A stretch of DNA of 42,831 nt from Bryobacterales bacterium (lineage in GTDB: Bacteria; Acidobacteriota; Terriglobia; Bryobacterales; Bryobacteraceae): the NCBI GenBank assembly GCA_947467185.1, contig CANIHR010000010.1:1-42831 (forward strand), read 5' to 3'. The number at the start of each line of letters is the position of its first letter. The first letter of the stretch is position 1. The notes under the pieces were generated by a model. The model made no database searches, had not been told where the DNA came from, and saw only the letters and a program-made list of their open reading frames with translations. Below are positions 25,449 to 32,247 of the stretch, piece by piece. The position numbers were made by a program, and so were the translations under genes.

Positions 25449-27875
25449 TTACTCTCTGGTCATGAAGTCGTCGAGGTTGAACAGGACACGGCTGACAGCG
25501 GTCCACGCGGCGTATTGCGCGATGGTGTTGCGGTCGGCCCCGGCCGGGGCCGACATGCCCGGACGCTTCAACAGTTCTTCGGCGGACTTCAAATCTTCGG
25601 TGTAAACCTGTTTTTGCTCCGACAGGTACTTCATGAGGCGCAGCGATTCGGCACCCTGCGGCTTGCGGCCGACGACCAGTGTCCACGCATAATTCATGCG
25701 GTCCTGATCGGTCTTGCCGCCTTCTTTGATCGTGCGTTTGGCCAGCGCACCGGCGAATTCCAGAAAGGCTTCGTCGTTGAGCAGCGTGAGTGACTGCAGC
25801 GGGCTGTTGGAACGGATCCGGCGGGTGCAGGAAGACGTCCCGTCCGGGGCATCGAACAGGGCGAGTGACGGCGCAGGCAGACCACGGAAGAAGAACGTGT
25901 ACACGCCGCGGCGGTAGCGGTCGGCATCGGTGTTGGTGTTCCACGGACGGCTGATCTGGCTGCCCTTCATGGCGTTCTCGGGCAGAGGCGGATAGACGGG
26001 GTCGCCGCCGAGCGTCGGGGTGAGCAGGCCGCTGGAAACCAGCGCGGCATCGCGGATGATCTCGGCATCCAGACGGAGGCGGACCTGGCGGGCGAGCAGT
26101 TTGTTGTACGGGTCCACTTCGTCCAGATCTTCGCGCTTTTTCGATCCCTGGCGGTAGGTTGCCGACATCACGATCATCTTGTGGATGGGCTTCTGCCTCC
26201 AGCCGTTGTTCATGAATTCGGTGGCGAGGTAATCGAGTAGTTCCTGATGGGTGGGACGCGAACCGATGAGGCCGAAATCGTCCTGCGTTTCCACGATACC
26301 TTTGCCGAAGTACTCCTGCCACATGCGGTTCACGGTCACTCGCGCAGTCATCGGATTTGAAGGATCGACCAGCCATTTTGCGAGGTCGAGCCGGGTGCCA
26401 CCGATCTTCTTGCCACGCGAGAGAACCGCGGGGACTTCGGGGACTACCGGGTCGCCCCGCTGCAGGAAGTCGCCACCGCGCTGGATGAAGCTTTCGCGGG
26501 GGTGGGGCAGTTCCTTCATCACCAGGGCGCGAGTGAGATACGGCTGCGGCCAGTGGAATTCGGGGGAGCCGGGCACGCCCAGGGGCTTCATGTGGGTGCG
26601 GAGGGCGGACAGAAGCTTCGCCAGATCGGCATCTTTCTGCGCGGGTTTGGTGGGGTCAACGGGCTGCGCCTGGAGTTCGTCGATCTTCGCGAGGATGTCG
26701 CGGCTCAGGTCGGTCGCTTTGGCCCAGTACGCCTTCGAGATTTCCAGTTCCTTCGCGGTGGGCAGATCGATAAACGGCTTGTAGAACTCGCCGCGTTCAG
26801 ATTCCTTCGTGATCTCGTCGGTGGAGTTGTAATACGCGAAGAGTTGGTAGAACTCCTTCTGCGCGATGGGATCGTACTTGTGGTCGTGGCAGCGAGCGCA
26901 GCCGAGAGTCAGGCCGAGGAACACGGAGCCTGTGGTGGCCACCCGATCGGCGACCGCTTCATTGCGGTACTGCTCAAAGTCGATGCCGCCTTCGAAGTTG
27001 GACGGCGTATTGCGGTGGAAGCCGCTGGCGATCAACTGATCCGTGGTCGGATTCGGCAGCATGTCGCCCGCAATCTGTTCGATGGTGAACTGCGAGAACG
27101 GCATGTCCTTGTTGAAAGCGTTGATGACCCAGTCGCGGTACTTCCACATGGGGCGCGGGGCGTCGATGCTGTAGCCGTCGGAATCGGCATAGCGGGCAGC
27201 GTCGAGCCAGTGACGTCCCCAGCGTTCCCCATAGTGGGGTGAGGCGAGGAGCTTATCGACGGCCTTTTCGTAGGCGTTGGGCGATTTGTCGGCGACGAAG
27301 GCGCGGAGTTCTTCCGGCGTGGGCGGCAGACCGGTCAGGTCAAGGGCGACCCGACGCAGCTGAGTGGCCTTGTCAGCTTCTTCCGAAGGCTTGACTTTCT
27401 CTTTTTCCAGGCGGGCCAGGATGAAGTTGTCGATCGGGTTCTTTACCCACGATTTGGCGACGACAGTGGGCGGCGTTTCATGCTTCGGGGTCTGGAACGA
27501 CCAGTGATCCCAATTTCTGGGCAGGCCCGTGTTCTTTTCGGCGCTGAACGGTACGCCTTTGGCGACCCAGTCCTTCAGGATCGCGATTTCCTCGGCTTTG
27601 AGCTTCGGGCGCGCCATCGGCATCTTCACGTCGCCGGTCTGTTCGACGGCGGCAATCAGGATTTTGTCGGCGGGGCCGCGCTTGCCACCCTTCAGCAGCG
27701 CATCGCGGCTGTCGAGGGCGAGACCACCGCTTTTGTTGGTCGCCGAATGGCAGGCTTCGCAGTTGGCGCGCAGGATGGGCCGAACTTTGGTGTCATAGAA
27801 TGCAGTGTCCGGCGACTGAGCGAAAGCCGCCGCCGCACCACTGAGTACGACCGCACAGATAATGTAAAGACGCAT
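25449..27875 (-). CDS. PSD1/DUF1549/DUF1553 protein with N-terminal cytochrome c domain (pair A)
   Basis: 808 residues. A signal peptide (MRLYIICAVVLSGAAAAFAQ) is followed by a planctomycete-type cytochrome domain with CEACH at residues 39-43 (PSD1/PSCyt1). The DUF1549 region carries [28 protein letters not shown] and a second CxxCH, GCARCHDHKYDP. The C-terminal DUF1553 domain contains TARVTVNRMWQEYFGKGIV and CTRRIRSNSPLQSLTLLND. The start at 27875 gives the signal peptide; the longer open frame to 28250 is antisense to the propeller gene. Two possible haem sites point to extracytoplasmic electron transfer. The substrate is unknown, but these proteins always seem to keep company with DUF1501. 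Confidence 0.9.
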   Translation of the reverse strand: MRLYIICAVVLSGAAAAFAQSPDTAFYDTKVRPILRANCEACHSATNKSGGLALDSRDALLKGGKRGPADKILIAAVEQTGDVKMPMARPKLKAEEIAILKDWVAKGVPFSAEKNTGLPRNWDHWSFQTPKHETPPTVVAKSWVKNPIDNFILARLEKEKVKPSEEADKATQLRRVALDLTGLPPTPEELRAFVADKSPNAYEKAVDKLLASPHYGERWGRHWLDAARYADSDGYSIDAPRPMWKYRDWVINAFNKDMPFSQFTIEQIAGDMLPNPTTDQLIASGFHRNTPSNFEGGIDFEQYRNEAVADRVATTGSVFLGLTLGCARCHDHKYDPIAQKEFYQLFAYYNSTDEITKESERGEFYKPFIDLPTAKELEISKAYWAKATDLSRDILAKIDELQAQPVDPTKPAQKDADLAKLLSALRTHMKPLGVPGSPEFHWPQPYLTRALVMKELPHPRESFIQRGGDFLQRGDPVVPEVPAVLSRGKKIGGTRLDLAKWLVDPSNPMTARVTVNRMWQEYFGKGIVETQDDFGLIGSRPTHQELLDYLATEFMNNGWRQKPIHKMIVMSATYRQGSKKREDLDEVDPYNKLLARQVRLRLDAEIIRDAALVSSGLLTPTLGGDPVYPPLPENAMKGSQISRPWNTNTDADRYRRGVYTFFFRGLPAPSLALFDAPDGTSSCTRRIRSNSPLQSLTLLNDEAFLEFAGALAKRTIKEGGKTDQDRMNYAWTLVVGRKPQGAESLRLMKYLSEQKQVYTEDLKSAEELLKRPGMSAPAGADRNTIAQYAAWTAVSRVLFNLDDFMTRE

Positions 27876-27909
27876 AGGAGACGTGGACCGCAATTTGTTC
27901 GTCTCGACA

Positions 27910-27915
27910 ATTATA
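27910..27915 (-). promoter_or_regulatory. Consensus -10 hexamer for the pair A operon
   Basis: On the minus strand the sequence is exactly TATAAT, 34 bases before the PSD1 start at 27875, predicting a leader of about 27 bases. No matching -35 hexamer is evident at 17-18 bases. Its first base is the first base of the ATG of the divergent propeller gene, so the two genes share an extremely short control region. Confidence 0.4.
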
Positions 27916-28940
27916 TGACTTTTGAATCCTCTCGCCGAGCCTTCATGAAAACTTCCGCCGCCGCATTCCCCGCGATTCTGGGTGCCCAGGACAAAGCCGG
28001 TACAAAACTCCCCGTGATGGGTACGGGGGCGCACAAGTACGAGGTAATCCACGACTGGGGCGAACTGCCCGCTGGCCTGCGCTACGGCAACACGCACGGC
28101 GTGGTGGCGGATTCGCAGGGTCGGATCTACGTCCACCACACGGTGCATGCTTCCAGCGAATCGCAGGATTCGATGGTCGTCTTCGACGCGAAGGGTAAGT
28201 TCATCAAGTCGTGGGGCAAGGATTTTAAGGGCGGCGCGCACGGGCTGCATATTCGGAAGGAGGGCTCGACCGAGTATCTGTACCTGTGCGACATCACGCG
28301 GGCAATTGTGGTGAAGGCGACGCTGGATGGCGAGGAAGTGTTCCGCGTGGGATATCCGCAGGAATCGAGGGCGTACGGGGAGAAGAAGATCGCGTATAGT
28401 CCGACGAATCTGGCGGTAGCTCCGAACGGCGATTTCTATGTGGGCGACGGGTACGGGTCGTTTTACGTGAACCAGTACAACAAGGACGGGAAGTTCATCC
28501 GCACGTTTGGCGGGCCGGGTTCCGACCCGGGGCAGTTACTGCAGCCTCACGGGATCATTGTGGATGAACGCGGGAAGGAACCGGTGCTGACGGTGGCCGA
28601 CCGGCGGAACAACCGCCTGCAGCACTTCACGCTGGATGGACAGCACAAGGGTTTTTCCGGTGGCGTGAACCTGCCGTGTCACTTCAATATCTGGAAAGAC
28701 CAGATGGTGGTGCCGGACCTGGCGGCGCGGGTGACGCTGCTGGGGAAGAATAATGAGGTGCTGGCGCAGTTGGGCGAGGGGCCGGTGAATTACCGCGAAG
28801 TCCGGCTACAGGGGCGCGAGACGTTCCCGAAGGGTGAGTTCGTTTGCCCGCATGGCGCGTGTTTTGACCACGAGGGGAATATCTTCGTGACGGAGTGGGT
28901 GGAAGTGGGGCGGGTGACGAAATTACGGCGGTTGGGGTAA
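27915..28940 (+). CDS. Tat-exported NHL-repeat beta-propeller protein
   Basis: 341 residues. The twin-arginine signal is at residues 7-8 (SSRRAFMKTSAAAFPA). The rest has repeated propeller blades of NHL type: GNTHGVVADSQGRIYVHHT, PTNLAVAPNGDFYVGDGYG, LQPHGIIVDERGKEPVLTV and CPHGACFDHEGNIFVTEW. The family resembles the propellers near peptidylglycine monooxygenase-like proteins and is frequent beside sugar-acting enzymes in Acidobacteriota and Planctomycetota, where its role is mostly unknown. ATG 27945 is an alternative start but would cut away the arginine pair. It is divergent from the PSD1 pair A operon with a 39-base spacer. Confidence 0.82.
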   Translation: MTFESSRRAFMKTSAAAFPAILGAQDKAGTKLPVMGTGAHKYEVIHDWGELPAGLRYGNTHGVVADSQGRIYVHHTVHASSESQDSMVVFDAKGKFIKSWGKDFKGGAHGLHIRKEGSTEYLYLCDITRAIVVKATLDGEEVFRVGYPQESRAYGEKKIAYSPTNLAVAPNGDFYVGDGYGSFYVNQYNKDGKFIRTFGGPGSDPGQLLQPHGIIVDERGKEPVLTVADRRNNRLQHFTLDGQHKGFSGGVNLPCHFNIWKDQMVVPDLAARVTLLGKNNEVLAQLGEGPVNYREVRLQGRETFPKGEFVCPHGACFDHEGNIFVTEWVEVGRVTKLRRLG

Positions 28941-28950
28941 GCGATACCGT

Positions 28951-28979
28951 TTGACATGCGTTACGTAACGCATTACACT
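28951..28979 (+). promoter_or_regulatory. Promoter of the higBA locus
   Basis: A perfect -35 TTGACA at 28951-28956 is followed, after exactly 17 bases, by TACACT at 28974-28979, which matches four of six bases of the -10 consensus. Transcription would begin near 28986, almost at the toxin start codon at 28985. It is the best sigma-70-type promoter in the window. Confidence 0.75.
28956..28973. promoter_or_regulatory. 18-bp palindromic operator, likely bound by HigA
   Basis: ATGCGTTACGTAACGCAT reads identically on both strands and fills the spacer between the -35 and -10 elements. HigA antitoxins are helix-turn-helix dimers that repress their own operons through such palindromes. Binding here would block RNA polymerase directly. 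Confidence 0.7.
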
Positions 28980-28984
28980 TCATT

Positions 28985-29262
28985 TTGATTCGCACGTTCC
29001 GTCACAAGGGCCTGAGACGGCTTTTTGTAGACGATGATGGGCGCGGTGTTCCTGCTGGCCACATCGAAAAGTTGAGTCGAATCCTGCCGCGGTTACATGT
29101 GGCGCGAGCCGTTTCGGATATGGATCTGCCGGGCTATCGTCTGATCCCCTGAAGGGCGACCTCAAGGGCTGTTACGCGGTAACAGTTCAGGCGAACTGGC
29201 GCATCGTGTTTCGCTTTTTGGATGGCGAGGCGCACGATGTTGATTACGTGGATTATCACTAA
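28985..29262 (+). pseudogene. higB: HigB-type RelE-superfamily toxin, frameshifted
   Basis: Translation from the TTG at 28985 gives MIRTFRHKGLRRLFVDDDG and continues to DMDLPGYRLIP, then a stop at 29150-29152. Inserting one base after 29143 restores GYRLHPLKGDLKG, then NWRIVFRFLDGEAHDVDYVDYH and a TAA at 29260, which matches the HigB family along its full length of about 92 residues. The family toxin is a ribosome-dependent mRNA endonuclease. The deletion removes the C-terminal catalytic half, so the gene is inactive unless the base loss is a sequencing error or is bypassed by frameshifting. The intact antitoxin follows after 15 bases. Confidence 0.85.
29169..29185. repeat. Inverted repeat inside higB resembling the operator core
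   Basis: CTGTTAC and GTAACAG flank a three-base centre. The GTTAC/GTAAC half-sites are the same as those in the promoter palindrome, so this may be a second, weaker HigA site. It may also be chance within coding sequence. Confidence 0.35.
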
Positions 29263-29277
29263 AAGGAGGCTTGAGTC

Positions 29278-29559
29278 ATGCGCATGAAGAACCCACCCCA
29301 CCCAGGCAAACTGGTCTTGCACGACTGCATCGAACCTCTGGGGTTGACGATCACTGACGCGGCCACTGCTTTAAAGGTGACGCGCACGACCCTTTCCGAA
29401 CTGGTGAACGGCAAACGAGGCATCTCACCGGAGATGGCCATTCGTCTGGAACAGGTATTCGGCGGGAGTGCGGAAAGCTGGATGCTGCAGCAGGTGCAGT
29501 ACGATCTGGCAAAGTTCGATCCGCGTGACCTGAAGCTGCAACGCCTTCAGGTTGCCTGA
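29278..29559 (+). CDS. higA: HigA-type antitoxin, helix-turn-helix regulator
   Basis: 93 residues of the XRE/HigA family. The opening [23 protein letters not shown] is the family signature, followed by a helix-turn-helix ([20 protein letters not shown]) and the C-terminal [17 protein letters not shown]. HigA neutralises HigB and represses the operon. AGGAGG at 29264-29269 lies eight bases before the ATG, a strong ribosome site; ATG 29284 is a weaker alternative. The reading frame is intact although the toxin is broken. The gene ends one base from the convergent metallo-beta-lactamase-like gene. Confidence 0.93.
   Translation: MRMKNPPHPGKLVLHDCIEPLGLTITDAATALKVTRTTLSELVNGKRGISPEMAIRLEQVFGGSAESWMLQQVQYDLAKFDPRDLKLQRLQVA
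29528..29552. other. Hairpin at the convergent end of higA
   Basis: ACCTGAAG (29528-29535) pairs perfectly with CTTCAGGT (29545-29552) around a nine-base loop, within the last codons of higA. There is no T tract on either side, so it is not a classical intrinsic terminator, but it is the only structure between the two convergent genes. Confidence 0.3.
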
Positions 29560-29560
29560 C

Positions 29561-30142
29561 TCAATACCAGTTGCGGCGCCGAATTTCCCTGGCTGGCGTG
29601 GATTTCAGGCCCTGTAGGTTTCGGTTGTTTGTCCGGTAGGGGAACAGGACCTTTGCCGGGATAGTGTTTGTGGCCTGCAGCGCGTTTTCCGCGCATTGGG
29701 TGCTGAGGCAAACGAAGGCGGCGTCGACAGGGTCGACCTTCACCGGGGCGGCGTTGCCGGTGACGTAAAATCGGCGTCCGGCCATGGTGAAAATGTAGCC
29801 CCCGGCGGCGGATTCTGCCGTAATCTCCCCGTAGGTCTTCTTTTCCGCCAGTGGGGCGGTGGTGATGACCGTTTCCGGCTTGCGGAGCGTCGCGTAGTTC
29901 GCCGGGGTGTCCTTTTCTCCCGCCGTGTAGAAGATGAAGTCGGCTTTGGGGAGGTCGGTGGTTTGGCCTTTGCCATCGGGGTCGACGTAGATCGCCTTAC
30001 CCTTGAACTGCAACATCAGGCTGCCGTGGTGGATCGGCACAATGACGACTTCGACACCGCTCGTGTTGGTCGAGATCACATCAAAGCTGCGGGCGCAGCA
30101 GAGCAGTGGGGCTAACAGGGCGAAGAATGCGCGTTTTTTCAT
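29561..30142 (-). CDS. Metallo-beta-lactamase-like exported protein without metal ligands
   Basis: 193 residues with a signal segment. The sequence follows UlaG-like metallo-beta-lactamase-fold hydrolases: VPIHHGSLMLQFKGKAIYVD at about 35-54, then LPKADFIFYTAGEKDTPAN at about 64-82, a stretch with AAGGYIFTMAGRRFYVTG, and the terminal VLFPYRTNNRNLQGL. In active relatives the second stretch is a THxHxDH motif and the last has a histidine. Here those ligands are replaced by TAGEKDT and R, so hydrolysis is unlikely. It may have a binding role. It overlaps the ceramidase-like gene (ATGA) and is part of the pair B operon. Confidence 0.72.
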   Translation of the reverse strand: MKKRAFFALLAPLLCCARSFDVISTNTSGVEVVIVPIHHGSLMLQFKGKAIYVDPDGKGQTTDLPKADFIFYTAGEKDTPANYATLRKPETVITTAPLAEKKTYGEITAESAAGGYIFTMAGRRFYVTGNAAPVKVDPVDAAFVCLSTQCAENALQATNTIPAKVLFPYRTNNRNLQGLKSTPAREIRRRNWY

Positions 30143-30819
30143 TCCTTCGCGATCTTAGCAGCGCGCACTGCCAGGCACCCTACCCCTACCGCAGCCAGCA
30201 GATGTTTCAGTGTGTGGCCACTCACAATCTGGCCGAAATTGTAGATCGCCTGGTCTTCCGCTTCGAACACTTTGGCGATTGTGTACGCGGCCAGCGCAAT
30301 CACCAGCCAGGCGGTTCCCGGATAGCGGGCCGGTCGCAGCGCCAGCAGCACCAGTACAGCCAGGAGCGACCCGAACTGCACGATGAAATAGAGCAGCAGG
30401 TTGCCGGTGCAAGTCCAGTAGAAGACGCTCCCAATACCCAGCAGCAGTAGCGGTGCAAACCAGCGCCGGGCGGGGTACAGGCTGACGCGTTCGGCGAGAG
30501 TCGCGGTCAGCAGCCCCATGAAGCCCAGAGTCATCGGGATCCGGTCCCAGACGAGGCGGTTGTCATCTGGCGCGAGATGATACCAGGTGGAGCCGAACGC
30601 CGTCAGCAGGGTCCCGGCGAACAGCACGAACCAGGGTTGCCGCTCCCAGGCGTCGGTGAAGTGGCAGCGAAAGGTTGCGGGCAGCCCGGCGAGTCCCGCC
30701 ACCAGAAACGCCAGATTCGACATCGCGTTGGCGAAGTTGGGGACGCCCAGAATCGTGCGTTGGTCGGCCATCGCATGATACGCCGGATCCTGTGGGATAA
30801 CGGGTACACCCCAAATCAT
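30139..30819 (-). CDS. Ceramidase-family (alkaline phytoceramidase-like) membrane protein
   Basis: 226 residues with about seven hydrophobic helices. Family features are PNFANAMSNLAFLVAGLAGL, FGSTWYHLAPDDNRLVWDR, which contains the conserved S/H/D set of the CREST membrane-hydrolase superfamily, and GHTLKHLLAAVGVG near the C-terminus with two further histidines. Those residues coordinate zinc in alkaline ceramidases. The true lipid substrate in bacteria is unknown and need not be a ceramide. It starts four bases after the DUF1501 stop and overlaps the next gene, so it is co-transcribed with pair B. Confidence 0.8.
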   Translation of the reverse strand: MIWGVPVIPQDPAYHAMADQRTILGVPNFANAMSNLAFLVAGLAGLPATFRCHFTDAWERQPWFVLFAGTLLTAFGSTWYHLAPDDNRLVWDRIPMTLGFMGLLTATLAERVSLYPARRWFAPLLLLGIGSVFYWTCTGNLLLYFIVQFGSLLAVLVLLALRPARYPGTAWLVIALAAYTIAKVFEAEDQAIYNFGQIVSGHTLKHLLAAVGVGCLAVRAAKIAKE

Positions 30820-30823
30820 GGGG

Positions 30824-32245
30824 TTAGGCTAAAACCTTCTTCACCACCGACCCTTCCACGTCTGTGAGGCGGAAGTCCCGGCCCTGGAAGCGGTAGGTCA
30901 GTTTCGTGTGGTCAATGCCCAGCAGGTGCATCGCGGTGGCATGAAGATCGTGGACTGAAACCGGGTCCTCCACGATGTTGTAGCCAATCTCATCGGTCGC
31001 GCCGATGGTTTGTCCGGGCTTCACGCCGCCGCCGGCCATCCAGACCGTGAAGGCGCGGGGGTGGTGGTCGCGGCCGAGGAACTTGACGCCGCCGCGGGCT
31101 TCGTTGACGGGCGTCCGGCCAAATTCACCGGCCCAGACGATGAGCGTGTCTTCCAGCAGGCCACGCTGTTCCAGATCCTTAATGAGCGCGGCGGAGGGGC
31201 CGTCGATTTCGCGGCAGATGGCCGGGAGTTTGTTTACGATGTCATCGCCCAGGCCCGCGCCGTGGGTGTCCCAGTCGCGGTGGAACAGCTGGACGAAGCG
31301 GCAGCCGCGCTCGATAAGGCGGCGTGCCAGCAGGCAGTTATTGGCGAACGACGGGCGGCCCGGCGTGGTCCCGTACATCTCGTGGATATGGGCTGGTTCC
31401 TTCGACATGTCCTGCAGGTCGGGGACCGAGGTTTGCATCTTATACGCCATTTCGTAGGCGGCGATGCGGGTGGCGATTTCGGGGTCGCCGATGTCGGCGG
31501 CTTCGGCTTTATTCAGGCCGTTGATGAGGTCGAGCGAGCGGCGCTGGGTCTCGGCGGCCATGCCCTGTGGGTTGGAGACGTAGAGGATGGGGTCGCCCTG
31601 TTTGCGGAAGGCGACGCCCTGGTGGACGGTCGGCAGGAAGCCGGAACCCCAACATGCGGAGCCGCCATCAGGCTGGCTGGAACCGGAGAGCAGGACGACG
31701 AACGCGGGCAGATCCTTGCTGTCACTGCCGATGCCGTAGGTCAGCCAGGAGCCGAAGCTGGGGCGGCCGGGAATCTGGAAGCCGGTACTGAGGTAGATCT
31801 GGGCGGGCGAGTGGTTGAACTGCGTGGTGTGCATGCTCTTGATGAAGGTGAGCTTGTCGGCCACGCCCTGGAGGTTGGGAAGAAGGTTGGAAAGCGTTGC
31901 GCCGGATTGGCCGTATTGCCCGAAGGTGTGGGGCGTGGCCATCAGCTTCGGCACGCCTTTTATGAAGGCGAAACGCTCGCCTTTGATGAAGCTGTCGGGG
32001 ATGGGCTGGCCGTCGTACTGGGTGAGCTTCGGTTTGTGGTCGTAGAGGTCGACCTGGGACGGCCCGCCGGCCATGTAGAGGTAGATGACGCGTTTGGCTT
32101 TTGCGGCGTGGTGCAGGCCGGTGTAGGGGCTCCCCGCGCCCTGTGCCTGTTCGGCGAGCATGGTGGCCATGGCGGCAGAGCCGATGCTGAGGCCAGCCGA
32201 TCTGCCGAAAAATTGACGCCTGGTGAGATGTTGCAGCGGGTTCAT
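30824..32245 (-). CDS. Tat-exported DUF1501 protein (pair B)
   Basis: 473 residues, homologous over its full length to the pair A protein at 23966-25432. The twin-arginine signal is at residues 9-10 ([20 protein letters not shown]). Matching stretches include [54 protein letters not shown] and [21 protein letters not shown] selected the start at 32245, which lies two bases after the stop of the PSD1 gene, over an open-frame extension inside that gene. Same unassigned function as pair A; duplication followed by divergence is likely. Confidence 0.9.
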   Translation of the reverse strand: MNPLQHLTRRQFFGRSAGLSIGSAAMATMLAEQAQGAGSPYTGLHHAAKAKRVIYLYMAGGPSQVDLYDHKPKLTQYDGQPIPDSFIKGERFAFIKGVPKLMATPHTFGQYGQSGATLSNLLPNLQGVADKLTFIKSMHTTQFNHSPAQIYLSTGFQIPGRPSFGSWLTYGIGSDSKDLPAFVVLLSGSSQPDGGSACWGSGFLPTVHQGVAFRKQGDPILYVSNPQGMAAETQRRSLDLINGLNKAEAADIGDPEIATRIAAYEMAYKMQTSVPDLQDMSKEPAHIHEMYGTTPGRPSFANNCLLARRLIERGCRFVQLFHRDWDTHGAGLGDDIVNKLPAICREIDGPSAALIKDLEQRGLLEDTLIVWAGEFGRTPVNEARGGVKFLGRDHHPRAFTVWMAGGGVKPGQTIGATDEIGYNIVEDPVSVHDLHATAMHLLGIDHTKLTYRFQGRDFRLTDVEGSVVKKVLA

Positions 32246-32247
32246 CG

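Noticed and set aside
27876-28250. N-terminal extension of the pair A PSD1 frame
   Set aside because: It is antisense to the propeller gene, and a signal peptide begins at 27875.
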